Source of the DNA: Hahella ganghwensis DSM 17046
GTDB lineage: Bacteria > Pseudomonadota > Gammaproteobacteria > Pseudomonadales > Oleiphilaceae
Assembly (NCBI RefSeq): GCF_000376785.1
Contig: NZ_AQXX01000138.1
Coordinates: 62,001-126,000 of the forward strand
Length of the DNA: 64,000 nt
Direction: 5' to 3'
Shown in pieces: positions 46,839 through 56,739 of this stretch. Under the pieces are notes generated by a model that saw nothing but the letters and a program-made list of their open reading frames with translations, ran no database searches and was not told the origin of the DNA. The translations under genes were made by a program, and so were the position numbers. Position 1 is the first letter of the stretch; the number at the start of each line of letters is the position of its first letter.

Positions 46839-47570
46839 TCATTGTTCGTTCAGGAAGCTCTTCACCTCGCTGACAAGGCGACGGCTGACGCTCAGCCCCT
46901 GGTCGACCCCTTTCAGGTAAACTTCGAAATGGCCATCCTGAACTCTTTGCAGCCGGTCCAGATAATGATGGTTGATCAGGGTATTGCGGTGGATCCTTAG
47001 CATGTGAGGTTTCAGCGTCTGCTCAAGTTCTTTCAGGGTCTGATCGCTTAGGGTTTCTCCGGATTTATGAACCACCGTAACGTATTTGTCGGCAGCCTGG
47101 AGGTAGAGGACATCTGTTAAAGGAATTCTCTGTACGCCCCGAACACTGCGACATACCAGATGGGCACTTTGTGCCCCCTGTTGATGTTGCTGGATGACGG
47201 TCTGTTGCGCCTGGGTCAGTTGTGTGACTTTCGACAGAGCATCAAACAGATCTTCTTTTCTGACCGGTTTGAGCAGATAGTTCTGCGCCCGAACCTTGAA
47301 GGCTTCCAGTGCATATTCATCGTAGGCCGTCGTGAAAACAATGGCCGGTGGATGCTCAAAGTCGGCAAGTCGGCTGGCGACTTCCAGCCCATCAGTACCC
47401 GGCATGCGAATATCCAGAAGCATAACGTCGGGGTGATGTTCGCGGGAAAGTTTCAGGGCTTCTTCACCGTCACCGGCTTCTCCACATACCTGATAGGGTG
47501 AACCTGCCAGGAGGCGCTGAAGTCGCGCTCGGGCCAGAGGTTCATCATCGACAATAAGTACTCTGATCAT
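46839..47570 (-). CDS. algR: LytTR response regulator, AlgR-like
   Basis: A 243-residue regulator. The receiver domain (1-115) has D8-D9, phospho-acceptor D53 in VMLLDIRMPG and K in LKPVRKED. A LytTR DNA-binding domain (about 140-243) carries VLYLQAADKYVTVVH and MLRIHRNTLINHHYLDR. The order algZ-algR-hemCDXY is the Pseudomonas arrangement, where AlgR controls alginate, twitching and virulence. What it controls here is unknown; no alginate genes are in view. Confidence 0.9.
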   Translation of the reverse strand: MIRVLIVDDEPLARARLQRLLAGSPYQVCGEAGDGEEALKLSREHHPDVMLLDIRMPGTDGLEVASRLADFEHPPAIVFTTAYDEYALEAFKVRAQNYLLKPVRKEDLFDALSKVTQLTQAQQTVIQQHQQGAQSAHLVCRSVRGVQRIPLTDVLYLQAADKYVTVVHKSGETLSDQTLKELEQTLKPHMLRIHRNTLINHHYLDRLQRVQDGHFEVYLKGVDQGLSVSRRLVSEVKSFLNEQ

Positions 47571-47678
47571 GGGACTGCACTATAAACTCAAAAGGGAAAT
47601 CCTGATATTTCCGATGGTTAAAGTATCCGTTCATTATAGACCAAGCTGTTCCGAAAGTCGGCGAGCCTGTCAGTATTA

Positions 47679-48716
47679 TCAACGAGTTAAGGGGATTCTC
47701 AGGGTCGCGGTGAACTGGTTGTCCAACTGGCTGGTCTTGAGTACCGCCTGATCCCCGAAAAATGCTTGCAGACGGCTGCGAATGTTGCGCATGGCGATTC
47801 GGTTACCCTGATGTTTCTGGCTGCCCGGATGGGGCGCAATGGGATTAGAGATCAGCACATATAGCCAGGTGCCCTGTTCATAGGCGGTAATTTTAATGGT
47901 TCCGCCCGATGGATTTGGTTGGATGCCATGGTATATGGCATTTTCAATCAGAGGTTGAAGGGTCAATGGCGGTACTTGGGCCGCCTTGGTTAACGGTTTG
48001 ATATGCCATTCAAGATGCAGGCGTGGGCCCAGGCGCAGTTTTTCTATGCGTAGATAACGCTCGCATAAGCCAAGTTCATCATTGATCGGTACCAATGATG
48101 AGGACTCTCTTAACGCTGCCCGGAACAGTTCAGCCAGATCTAATACCGCTTCTTCTGCGGCTTCTGCATCTTCTGGAATCAGCCCGGCGATGGAGTTCAT
48201 GCTGTTGAACAGAAAGTGGGGGCGTATTCTGGCCTGCAGTGCCTGTACCCGTGATTCCAGCTCAGAGCGTTGCTGTTGGTGCCAGAGATGCTGCAGGTAA
48301 AAGTATCGAAGTAGTGCGCCGGTTAAAATGGCTGCAATCAGAATCGCTTGCAACACAAACCAGTAATCCCAGCCAACCTTACCGGCGGTACGGAAATACC
48401 CAGCCAGAACAGCAAAGAGTGTGGTGGTGGCAATGACCACACCGTAAGTCACTAAAGCCTGTTGGGAAACACTCCACTGACGGCCCCATTTGCGTAGCTG
48501 GCACAGAATGATGGCGCTGGTGTGAACCACCCAGAGCATGAATAGTGACGTCAGTGCGAAGTAATCCCAGTTGAAATTCAGTAGCCCGTAATTAATCAGC
48601 GTAAACAGTAAGGCGCAGATTTCGGTTCCCAGCACCAGGAACAACAATGCCTGAACTGTGCAGAGATTAGGTAGGAAAAAACCATTGTATGGCTCTGTTT
48701 TACCGGTTGGCTCCAT
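47679..48716 (-). CDS. algZ: LytS-type sensor histidine kinase, AlgZ/FimS-like
   Basis: A 345-residue inner-membrane kinase. About four membrane helices occupy residues 18-145 (AFALTSLFMLWVVHTSAIILC-type runs). The His_kinase domain of the LytS class follows: ARIRPHFLFNSMNSIAGLIP with the phospho-acceptor histidine, and a HATPase domain with LQPLIENAIYHGIQP. Such kinases lack a standard H-box DHp. Partner of the LytTR regulator 108 nt downstream. Faces argH divergently. Confidence 0.88.
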   Translation of the reverse strand: MEPTGKTEPYNGFFLPNLCTVQALLFLVLGTEICALLFTLINYGLLNFNWDYFALTSLFMLWVVHTSAIILCQLRKWGRQWSVSQQALVTYGVVIATTTLFAVLAGYFRTAGKVGWDYWFVLQAILIAAILTGALLRYFYLQHLWHQQQRSELESRVQALQARIRPHFLFNSMNSIAGLIPEDAEAAEEAVLDLAELFRAALRESSSLVPINDELGLCERYLRIEKLRLGPRLHLEWHIKPLTKAAQVPPLTLQPLIENAIYHGIQPNPSGGTIKITAYEQGTWLYVLISNPIAPHPGSQKHQGNRIAMRNIRSRLQAFFGDQAVLKTSQLDNQFTATLRIPLTR

Positions 48717-48797
48717 GTATTTAATCCGGGTTATTGGCTGTTGGGTATATGTGATAGGGGCAATCTGTAAACCTGGCGTCCACTCTCCGTCATCGAT

Positions 48798-48831
48798 GAG
48801 GTTTTCTTTCCATTATTGAAAGACAAACCTC
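48798..48831. other. Hairpin between algZ and argH
   Basis: GAGGTTTTCTTTC and GAAAGACAAACCTC pair over 13 bp with one bulged base and a 7-nt loop. It lies upstream of the argH promoter; it could terminate transcripts from either side or be a regulator site. Confidence 0.5.
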
Positions 48832-48861
48832 TACCCGGCAAGGGGGCCGATCACGCAAGGT

Positions 48862-48890
48862 TAGAAAATTCATACGCAGGCGCTTATAAT
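48862..48890 (+). promoter_or_regulatory. Candidate argH promoter
   Basis: A consensus -10 TATAAT at 48885-48890 with a weak -35 (TAGAAA, 17-nt spacing). It would give a leader of roughly 90 nt before the argH ATG. Confidence 0.5.
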
Positions 48891-48986
48891 CGCCAACCTC
48901 ACACAGGCCGCCTTTGCAGTATTCAGTAAAGGCGTAGAATCCTGGCAAATCTGTTAACTCTCTCAGTATGGGGCAAGTTGAACACC

Positions 48987-50384
48987 ATGACAAAGCAGGA
49001 TACCACCGATAAACCCTGGGGTGGCCGTTTTACCGAAGCCACAGATGCCTTTGTTGAACGCTTTACAGCTTCGGTGGGGTTCGACCAGCGACTCTACTTT
49101 CATGACATACAGGGCTCTATTGCCCACGCTACCATGCTGACCAAGGTCGGAGTGCTGACCGAAGAAGAGCGGGATCAGATCATGGCCGGGCTGAATGATA
49201 TTCGCAGTGAGATTGAAGCCGGTAAGTTTGACTGGTCGGTAACGCTGGAAGATGTGCACATGAACATTGAGGCACGGCTGACCCAGAAGATTGGCATCAC
49301 CGGGAAAAAACTGCATACAGGCCGATCCCGTAACGACCAGGTAGCAACGGATATCCGTCTATACCTGAGAGATGAGATTGATGTTATCGGAGCGGAACTG
49401 AAGCGCTTGATCGAAGGTCTTGTCGGCCTGGCTGAGCGCGAGGCTGACGCTATTATGCCTGGCTTCACCCATCTGCAGACAGCTCAGCCAGTCACTTTTG
49501 GTCATCATATGCTGGCCTGGGTGGAAATGCTGAAGCGAGACTACGGGCGCTTGCAGGATTGTCGGGAGCGGGTAAATGTCCTGCCTCTGGGAGCGGCTGC
49601 ACTGGCCGGAACCACCTATCCGATTGATCGTCAGATCACGTGCGATCTGCTGGGCTTTTCAGCAGTGGCGGAAAACTCTTTGGATGCTGTGAGTGATCGC
49701 GACTTTGCGATCGAGTTCAGTGGTTTTGCCAGCCTCTTGATGATGCATCTTTCACGTTTTTCTGAAGAGTTGGTACTGTGGACTTCTGCCCAGTTCAACT
49801 TCATTAATCTTCCGGATCGCTTTTGCACAGGCTCTTCCATTATGCCGCAGAAGAAGAACCCCGATGTTCCTGAGCTGATCCGGGGTAAAACAGGCAGAGT
49901 TTATGGCCACCTGACTTCTTTGTTGACGTTGATGAAAAGCCAGCCATTGGCCTACAACAAAGATAATCAGGAAGATAAAGAGCCCCTGTTCGACACAATC
50001 GATACAGTGAAAGGCTCCTTAAAGGCCTACGGCGATATGATGCCTGCGCTGACTGTAAACCGTCCGGTCATGGAAGAAGCGGCTCGTCGTGGCTTTTCAA
50101 CGGCGACTGATCTGGCTGATTATCTGGTTCGCAAAGGCGTACCCTTCCGTGATGCCCATGAAATAGTTGGCAAATCCGTCGCCTTCGGAGTGGCGGAAAA
50201 TCGTGATTTGAGTGAAATGACCCTGGAAGAACTGCAGCAATTCAGCCAGGTGATTGACGCCGACGTTTTTGATGTTCTGACATTGGAGGGCTCGGTAAAC
50301 GCCCGGAATCATACGGGAGGCACCGCGCCGGTCCAGGTGAAAGCGGCGGCAGCCAGGGTGAAGTCCTGGCTGGCAGACAGGTAA
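48987..50384 (+). CDS. argH: Argininosuccinate lyase
   Basis: A 465-residue enzyme splitting argininosuccinate into arginine and fumarate, the last step of arginine synthesis. Seen: [20 protein letters not shown] near the start, [20 protein letters not shown] in sense, and the superfamily signature [13 protein letters not shown]. The ATG at 48987 matches relatives; a TTG at 48978 would add three residues. Its stop directly abuts the stop of the convergent methyltransferase gene. Divergent from algZ, as in Pseudomonas. Confidence 0.97.
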   Translation: MTKQDTTDKPWGGRFTEATDAFVERFTASVGFDQRLYFHDIQGSIAHATMLTKVGVLTEEERDQIMAGLNDIRSEIEAGKFDWSVTLEDVHMNIEARLTQKIGITGKKLHTGRSRNDQVATDIRLYLRDEIDVIGAELKRLIEGLVGLAEREADAIMPGFTHLQTAQPVTFGHHMLAWVEMLKRDYGRLQDCRERVNVLPLGAAALAGTTYPIDRQITCDLLGFSAVAENSLDAVSDRDFAIEFSGFASLLMMHLSRFSEELVLWTSAQFNFINLPDRFCTGSSIMPQKKNPDVPELIRGKTGRVYGHLTSLLTLMKSQPLAYNKDNQEDKEPLFDTIDTVKGSLKAYGDMMPALTVNRPVMEEAARRGFSTATDLADYLVRKGVPFRDAHEIVGKSVAFGVAENRDLSEMTLEELQQFSQVIDADVFDVLTLEGSVNARNHTGGTAPVQVKAAAARVKSWLADR

Positions 50385-51221
50385 TCAGTTGACGGAATCC
50401 GCTGTCAATTGGGTTGGAGAGGGGGTGTTCACCTGAACAGTTTCGGCCCTGTTGATAAAACGCCTGGCGATGTCATTGGGATTTCGCCAGGCGATATGAA
50501 TTTCATCACTAAGCGACTGCAAACAAAAACTGAACTCTTTCAGAACCCACTTTAGACTTTCCTGGGTATGAAATGCCATGTGGCCGTTTCTTGGGCATAC
50601 ATACCACCAATCGGTGCCGACTCTATCGATATTTTCAGGTTGTAGAAGTGTGCTAAATAATAACACTCCGTCATTTTCAGTCAGTGAACAAAGCTCCCTG
50701 AACAGTTGGTATTGGTCCTGAACATGTTCCACAACCTCAAAGGCTGTCACCAATGAAAACTTTCCCTCAGGTGGGAGTGAGTTCGTGTGGTGATAGGGGT
50801 CATAGGTTGTGCAGTGGCTAATCCCCTGTCGATTCAGGTACTGCTCCAGGAGCCCTTCGCCTCCACCGTAATCCAGCATGGAAATATGCCGATAGTCTGT
50901 TCCCAGCAGGTCGGTCAGGTAGGCTGCCAGACGCTCCGGACGCTCACCGGCAAATGGTGGATCTGCCAGAAGATAATCCTGGTTATAGATTCTTTGTTGA
51001 AAGTCGTGGTGCTCCCATTGATCAAAGAACGGGGTGAACATATAGCCGCAGCGTTGGCATCGGTAATACTCAACGAGGTCTTCAGAAACAGGGAACAGGC
51101 GGTTACCCTCAAAGTGGTCATTACCTGATTTGTTAAAGTCGGTGGTGCCTATAGGCGTTGTTTTATCCAGGCATACCCTGCATGGGTAAGATGACGTTTC
51201 CATACCTGCGTCCATTTCCAA
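50385..51221 (-). CDS. Class I SAM methyltransferase with N-terminal Cys4 zinc-type motif
   Basis: A 278-residue methyltransferase. An N-terminal C14xxC17 and a later YYRCQRCGY (about residues 52-60) suggest a zinc ribbon, as in sugar or C-methyltransferases. The SAM motif I is ISMLDYGGGEGLLEQYL, and FSLVTAFEVVEHVQD is motif IV. The H-x-A-F-H-T segment (GHMAFHTQESLKWVL) is like that of small methyltransferases acting on glycans. Substrate unknown. Its 3' end touches argH with zero spacing. It may have arrived here separately, since I do not recall it at this locus. Confidence 0.82.
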   Translation of the reverse strand: MEMDAGMETSSYPCRVCLDKTTPIGTTDFNKSGNDHFEGNRLFPVSEDLVEYYRCQRCGYMFTPFFDQWEHHDFQQRIYNQDYLLADPPFAGERPERLAAYLTDLLGTDYRHISMLDYGGGEGLLEQYLNRQGISHCTTYDPYHHTNSLPPEGKFSLVTAFEVVEHVQDQYQLFRELCSLTENDGVLLFSTLLQPENIDRVGTDWWYVCPRNGHMAFHTQESLKWVLKEFSFCLQSLSDEIHIAWRNPNDIARRFINRAETVQVNTPSPTQLTADSVN

Positions 51222-51274
51222 GGTGATCTATGATGCACATTTGACCGGATCACTGATAACCGGTCACCGGGGCA

Positions 51275-53137
51275 TTAGTTGTGTACTGATAAATCCTCAC
51301 GTGTTGACGGTTGCTTGCCAAGGTATTTCACAATGGCCGACTTGGTGGAGGTGATATCTATGGGCTTGAGAATAAACTCCTCAAATTCCAGGCCCAGCGC
51401 TGTGGCTTCCTGATGGCCGTTGACATTCGCTGTCACGGCGATGATGGGAATTGACGAGAGCTGCGGGTCATTTTTCAGAATGGCGGCGACTTCCAGACCG
51501 GACGTGGTGGGGAGATTCAGGTCAAGGAGTATCAGTTGTGGTCGACAGCTGCGAGCCAGTGCAATGCCCTGCTCGGCAGTTGTGGCTGAAATCAGACGAA
51601 TGTTCTTAAAGCTGTCAAAAAGGCCTTCCATCACTTTGATACTGGAGTCGTTATCTTCTATATACAGGACGGTTTTAAACCCGTTGGCGAAGTCTCCCAG
51701 GCCTTCTGTATATTCGAACTCTGGAGTGGCGAAGTTTGGAAAATACTTGGGTGCAGGTGTCTGTCCCATGACGTCAATGGCTTGAGGCGCTACCATGTCG
51801 ACAACTTCCAGCTCCAGCCAGAAATAACTTCCCTGACCTTCTTTGGAGCTGAAGCCGATCTGTCCGTTCATTAGCTGCACCAGTTGGCTGCTCATTGCCA
51901 ACCCAATGCCGCTGCCTTCAATTGCCGGATCATGGGCCAGTCGCTCAAAAGGTTTGAATACCTTACTGTGATCTTTTTTGGAAATGCCCAAACCGTTATC
52001 TGCCACTCCAATACGCAACCTGCCGTTGGTCGTGCTATCCAACTCAATCTTAACCCAGCCACCTTTGTGGTTGTACTTGATGGCGTTAGTCAGAAAGTTG
52101 GTTAGCACCTGCACAGTGCGGGTATGGTTGGCATTGAGTACGTAATCCCGCTGTATATCCGGTTTGTAGATACTGATACTTTTCGCTTGAGCCATACTGC
52201 GAACCATGGCGACGGACTCGTTAATAATGGGGTGAATCCGGCACGGAGCCATTTCTATACTCAATTGCCCACTTTCTATTTTGGACAGATCCATAATGTC
52301 GATAATGAGGGAAAGCAGGTGTTCACTGGCTTTGTATATCTGATTGATATACTGGCTCTGTTCGAGGGTCAGATTCCGGCTGTTGAGCTGAATGAGCTGA
52401 GCAAACCCCATGATGGCGTTGAGCGGTGTGCGCAGTTCGTGGCTCATGTTGGATAGAAACCGACTCTTGGCGTCACTGTTGGATTCTGCCCTGCGTCGCT
52501 GAAAGTCTGCGTCCTGCTGGGCCTTTCTGGCCAGGTGCATCAGCCAGTAAAGGGTAATCAGGCTGATGAGTATGATGCCGGCGAGGACGCAGAGAAGTGC
52601 TTCTGTGTAGAAGAACGTATCTGTTAATTCTGTCCGCTGATTCACCCTGTGGGTCACATGCTCCTTGTGTGCCGTCAAAGTCAGGTCGCGGGAGAGAAGG
52701 CGGATTTCCTCCAGCTTCTGAATCAGTGCGGGAGGAACAGAATTCGGGGTCTTGATTGCGCTGTCTATAAGCGGCCCCAGTGCCTCCACTCTGGCTATGA
52801 CAGAGTTTATTAGCCTGTGTGTATTCGGTAGAACGCTGATGGCATCACTAAACTCACCTTCCTTGAACAAGTCCGTGCGGCTCAGCAGAACAGCGTATCT
52901 TGTGTTCAGCGTTCCGGGGCGAAGCGCCTCTTTTTCCAGAGTATGGGCGATAACCAGGAGGTTCATGGTTTCGGTCTCAATCTGATGAATGGACCAATAC
53001 AGGTCATCCTTGGCGACCCGGACTTCCAGTGCTCCATCACGGAGCGAAGTGATCGTTGAAAAAATGGCGATAGCTAAAATGATTGTGGCCGTGGCCAGCG
53101 CTAGGCCGGCAATCCATCTAATCTTCTTGACCCACAT
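51275..53137 (-). CDS. Hybrid sensor histidine kinase/receiver
   Basis: A 620-residue inner-membrane protein. Helix 1 is at about residues 8-30, a periplasmic helical sensor at about 31-177, and helix 2 at about 178-204. HisKA holds H233 in SNMSHELRTPLNAIMGF; a HATPase_c domain follows (about 340-445, with VADNGLGISKKD and GSGIGLAMS); a receiver with D539 in LILLDLNLPTTSG and K in LKPIDI ends it. No output domain is fused, so a downstream phosphotransfer partner is needed. It is 26 nt after a secreted SUOX-fold protein gene, probably its sensor partner. Confidence 0.93.
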   Translation of the reverse strand: MWVKKIRWIAGLALATATIILAIAIFSTITSLRDGALEVRVAKDDLYWSIHQIETETMNLLVIAHTLEKEALRPGTLNTRYAVLLSRTDLFKEGEFSDAISVLPNTHRLINSVIARVEALGPLIDSAIKTPNSVPPALIQKLEEIRLLSRDLTLTAHKEHVTHRVNQRTELTDTFFYTEALLCVLAGIILISLITLYWLMHLARKAQQDADFQRRRAESNSDAKSRFLSNMSHELRTPLNAIMGFAQLIQLNSRNLTLEQSQYINQIYKASEHLLSLIIDIMDLSKIESGQLSIEMAPCRIHPIINESVAMVRSMAQAKSISIYKPDIQRDYVLNANHTRTVQVLTNFLTNAIKYNHKGGWVKIELDSTTNGRLRIGVADNGLGISKKDHSKVFKPFERLAHDPAIEGSGIGLAMSSQLVQLMNGQIGFSSKEGQGSYFWLELEVVDMVAPQAIDVMGQTPAPKYFPNFATPEFEYTEGLGDFANGFKTVLYIEDNDSSIKVMEGLFDSFKNIRLISATTAEQGIALARSCRPQLILLDLNLPTTSGLEVAAILKNDPQLSSIPIIAVTANVNGHQEATALGLEFEEFILKPIDITSTKSAIVKYLGKQPSTREDLSVHN

Positions 53138-53163
53138 ATCGCTACTCCCTGCAGCTCAAACTA

Positions 53164-53667
53164 CTATTCAACAATGACCTGAACAAGCTGCCAAATGCAG
53201 CGTTGAAAGAAAACCTCGTTTCTGGTTTCAGGAATCTGATCAAAAGGATAAATAATAAAGATTGGTCCTTTATCCCTGATAGTCAGAATTTCTCCATCTA
53301 TACGAGTGGCCAACACCACATCATATTCCTGGAAATCCTCTGCTGGAATATCGATATGGTAATCGTTCAAGGCTACAGCCTTGGCGTTAGTTCCCTTCGC
53401 CCCCAATAATTCTAGTACATCGCGTACCAACGGGCCGGTGAACGTCCTTGAGTCGTCAAACCAGGGAGTTGTCGTTGTAATGGAATGCTGAGGGAGCTGA
53501 TCCAGCATTTCCAGGTCAAAAGCAGCCTCATCGTGATCATTGGTTTGACTGATATTGCCGGTGACTGTCAATACCACCGGGCCGTGAGGGGCACGGAGTC
53601 CACTTGCGATTACCGGAAAGCAGAGACTGAGGCCTAATATCGCAATTAACAGACGCAGTGTTTTCAT
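53164..53667 (-). CDS. Secreted SUOX-fold (oxidoreductase molybdopterin-binding-like) protein
   Basis: A 167-residue exported protein with signal peptide 1-21 (ending VIAS). The mature part has VLTVTGNI, FDLEMLDQLP, TFTGPLVRDVLELLGA, YHIDIPAEDFQEYDVVLA and KGPIFIIYPFD, the pattern of the sulfite-oxidase molybdopterin-binding fold. The cofactor cysteine and binding loops are not evident, so it is probably not an enzyme by itself. It lies immediately upstream of a hybrid histidine kinase in a probable two-gene operon, suggesting a ligand-binding or redox-sensing periplasmic partner (inference). Confidence 0.78.
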   Translation of the reverse strand: MKTLRLLIAILGLSLCFPVIASGLRAPHGPVVLTVTGNISQTNDHDEAAFDLEMLDQLPQHSITTTTPWFDDSRTFTGPLVRDVLELLGAKGTNAKAVALNDYHIDIPAEDFQEYDVVLATRIDGEILTIRDKGPIFIIYPFDQIPETRNEVFFQRCIWQLVQVIVE

Positions 53668-53807
53668 AACTTATCCTGTGCACGTTTCCCTGTAGAAACC
53701 ATTGCGGTTCACAACACTTGCTGGCAAAAGTAACGATTTTACAGACAAATATAAAGAGTGTCTGTGTTGTTGGTAACGTAACTACTACAAACTGGCATGT
53801 TTCGGTT

Positions 53808-53837
53808 AGCGGAGTTTGATAGTTACTCCGCTATACT
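53808..53837 (+). promoter_or_regulatory. Inverted repeat and -10-like site at the cyaA start
   Basis: AGCGGAGT (53808-53815) and ACTCCGCT (53825-53832) are perfect 8-bp arms with a 9-nt loop. TATACT (53832-53837) lies 7 nt before the ATG at 53845. It may be an operator, or a hairpin that hides the start region. Confidence 0.45.
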
Positions 53838-53844
53838 CTATGCT

Positions 53845-56739
53845 ATGAATGTCCGCAGGCAGATTAATCCCGACTACAGCGAAGGCGTTGACCGTAAGGT
53901 ATTGAAAACGCTCACCCAGCGTTTTCTTTCTTTGGTTGAATGCCGGCTTAAGCGCACCCGTATGGCGCTGACTCCGAGGCAACAGGTGGTTGTTGAATTA
54001 CTCCCCTTGCTGGTGCATGTAAACCATCCGCTGATGCCGGGCTATGTGTCCCGTAAAACCCCTCACCGCCTGCATAATTACCAGCCAGACAAATCTGTCA
54101 TTCAGCAAGCTCAGCGCCTGTCTCGATCTTTTAACTACAAGGAGTCGGGTAAAAAAGTGCAGTCTGATATTGTCAGTCTTTTTCTAATGGGCAGCACAGG
54201 ATCAATTGCGCACTCCGGCAGCAGTGATCTGGATGTTTGGCTCTGCTACCGCAATGGCCTGGATAAAGGCGGTATTGAAGAACTTGAGAAGAAAGCCCGA
54301 TTGATATCGGAATGGGGTGAGGAAATGGGGGCAGAGATACACATTTTCCTGATGAATGCGAACGAATTTCGTATGGGGCGACAGCAGGCGGCGGCAGATA
54401 GTGAAGATTGTGGAACCGCACAGCACTATCTGTTGTTGGACGAATTCTATCGTACGGGGATCTGGCTGGGTGGAGCTTATCCCCTTTGGTGGTTGATTCC
54501 CCCTGGTGATGAGGCGAATTACTCTGAAGTTGCCAAACGGTTGCAGGAAAAGCGCTTTATCCGCAGCAGTGACTACATTGATTTCGGTGGCTGTGCTCGA
54601 ATTCCTCCCAACGAGTTTGTTGGGGCTGGAATGTGGCAATTGTATAAGGGAATCGATTCGCCCTATAAGTCAGTGCTCAAGTTGGTGCTTACTGAGGCCT
54701 ATGCCACTGAAGACGGGTCTGTCGAGCCCCTGTGTGTCACCTTTAAGCAAGCGGTGTTCAATGACGAAATTGATGAGGATGAGCTGGACCCGTATGTGAT
54801 GATTTACCGCCGTATTGAAGCATCACTAAGCGAGCGCAGTGAGTCTCAGCGGTTGGAGTTGGTCAGGAAAAGTTTTTATCTCAAGGTAGGAGAAAGTCTT
54901 TCCAGACTGGTGCCTGCACACCAGAAGAGCTGGCGCAGAAAAATCATGGAAAAACTGGTGGCGGAATGGGGCTGGTCGGATAAGGAGATTCGGTATCTTG
55001 ACCGCCGCCCTTCCTGGAAGGTGGATGAAGTGATGCGGGAAAAGCGCAGTGTCGTCAATGAACTGACCGGCAGTTACCGTTTTCTTTCAGGATACGCAAG
55101 AGACAAGGGACTCGCGGTAGCCATCAGTGCCAGGGATATACATCTTCTGGGGCGTAAGCTCTATGCCACCTTTCAGCGAAAAGCCGGCAAGGTTGAGATG
55201 ATCAATCCCAATATTGCCCCGAATATTGCTGAGGAGAATCTTTCCTTCCACCATCTGAGCAGCCAGGTTCTTGATTCACACCAGAATGGATGGCTGTTGT
55301 ATCGTAACCTGTCCAACGTCAGTGATGCGGATTTTTACCCGGCACTGAAACGTTCCAACAGCCTGCTGGAGTTGATTGTCTGGTCCTATGTCAATGGATT
55401 GCTCACCTCGGCCACCAGTGTCAGTATGGTGGCCGGTGAGACCCAGGCCAGTTTGTTCGAATTACAGCAGATTATCGCCAGTCTGCGATCCCTGATGCAT
55501 TTACCGTTTCCGGAGATATCCCAACAGGCCTACCGGGACAAAGCGCAGATACGTGGCTCGATTCTCTATGTGAATGTCGGGGTGGATCCCATGTTGGATC
55601 TGACACGGCGTGGGTTGCACAAGCTCAGTGATCGCAATGATTCATTGGGGTACTCATCTGAGCGGTCTAATCTGGTAATCACTCTGGATCAGGTAACGGT
55701 CAACACCTGGAATGAGGTGATGGTTCAGCGTTATGAATCCGGTGATACCCTGGTCCAGTGCCTGAACAATACGCTGGCAGCTCTGGCAGAAGCAGAGCAG
55801 TATGATGACAAAGTGCCGGGCATTGCGGTGCTTTGTTTTTGTGCCTCTCGGGCGGCGGCCATTGCGAATCGGGTCAGTAAATTATTCCAGCAAGTGATTG
55901 GCTGCTTTTTCAAATCGGGCACTTCCAGGCGTTATCTGCTTGAAATGGAAGAGCGTTATTTCGTCCTTCAGTTTGAAGGTCGTCAGCCACGTTTTACTTC
56001 GTTACCCACCTATGCCGACCTTTGCCGGTATCTGGAACAACCGCAGCGCCAGTTTCGGGCAATCGAACTGGATGACTATGCGCTGAAAGGTGATCCGCTG
56101 GAAGCAGCTTTTGCCAGAATGCGTCCCAATGCCATTCAAGTTTTTTATTGGGAAGAGGGTGGCCTGTTGCAAATGATTCTGATTGATGAAAAAGGGTCGA
56201 TTCTTAAGCACTCAGGTAAGGTTCCTTCCGCGGAGGCTTTCCTCGGTGCGTTGTCCAACTTCTTGTATAGCATTCAGGAACGTAAGCAAATGCATGATAC
56301 GCTGGCCGACAACATGGCATCGGGCGAGATAGAGTTTTTTCAGTTGCTGTCTGATGCCAAGGGCTTCAAGCCTGTATCAGTCAAAGTGTTGAGCCAACAG
56401 GGATTCAGCAAGTATATCGAAGCGCAGGCAATCGGTAGCCTGACAGAAAGGGATCGGCTTGGATTCAGTCTCTACTGTGAACAGCAGGAATTTAGTCTGT
56501 TGGAACATGGAGACCAAGTGTCAGCAGCGTTGGCACATTATCTGGAGGGACGCTTCGATCATCGGACACCGTTGCCATGCTACCTGACAGATTTGAGTCT
56601 TCCCCATAGCCTCGCCGGTGAATCCCTGAGGTTGCAAACCATAGAATACGTCAAACACAAGCTGACTCTGGAAAACAGCATTAATGTTGCCCGCGAACTT
56701 CCCTCCAGTCAGGAACCCGCTCGTCATCCTTCAGTTTGA
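53845..56739 (+). CDS. cyaA: Class I adenylate cyclase
   Basis: About 964 residues, making cAMP for CRP/Vfr signalling. The nucleotidyltransferase motif is G116-S117 with D128 and D130 (GSTGSIAHSGSSDLDVW). The catalytic N-terminal half and the long regulatory C-terminal half are complete. The start is uncertain: ATG at 53845 (MNVRRQINPDYSEGVDRKVL) aligns with Pseudomonas CyaA as I recall it; ATG at 53797 would add 16 residues. Neither has a good ribosome binding site. An inverted repeat overlaps this region. Confidence 0.95.
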   Translation: MNVRRQINPDYSEGVDRKVLKTLTQRFLSLVECRLKRTRMALTPRQQVVVELLPLLVHVNHPLMPGYVSRKTPHRLHNYQPDKSVIQQAQRLSRSFNYKESGKKVQSDIVSLFLMGSTGSIAHSGSSDLDVWLCYRNGLDKGGIEELEKKARLISEWGEEMGAEIHIFLMNANEFRMGRQQAAADSEDCGTAQHYLLLDEFYRTGIWLGGAYPLWWLIPPGDEANYSEVAKRLQEKRFIRSSDYIDFGGCARIPPNEFVGAGMWQLYKGIDSPYKSVLKLVLTEAYATEDGSVEPLCVTFKQAVFNDEIDEDELDPYVMIYRRIEASLSERSESQRLELVRKSFYLKVGESLSRLVPAHQKSWRRKIMEKLVAEWGWSDKEIRYLDRRPSWKVDEVMREKRSVVNELTGSYRFLSGYARDKGLAVAISARDIHLLGRKLYATFQRKAGKVEMINPNIAPNIAEENLSFHHLSSQVLDSHQNGWLLYRNLSNVSDADFYPALKRSNSLLELIVWSYVNGLLTSATSVSMVAGETQASLFELQQIIASLRSLMHLPFPEISQQAYRDKAQIRGSILYVNVGVDPMLDLTRRGLHKLSDRNDSLGYSSERSNLVITLDQVTVNTWNEVMVQRYESGDTLVQCLNNTLAALAEAEQYDDKVPGIAVLCFCASRAAAIANRVSKLFQQVIGCFFKSGTSRRYLLEMEERYFVLQFEGRQPRFTSLPTYADLCRYLEQPQRQFRAIELDDYALKGDPLEAAFARMRPNAIQVFYWEEGGLLQMILIDEKGSILKHSGKVPSAEAFLGALSNFLYSIQERKQMHDTLADNMASGEIEFFQLLSDAKGFKPVSVKVLSQQGFSKYIEAQAIGSLTERDRLGFSLYCEQQEFSLLEHGDQVSAALAHYLEGRFDHRTPLPCYLTDLSLPHSLAGESLRLQTIEYVKHKLTLENSINVARELPSSQEPARHPSV

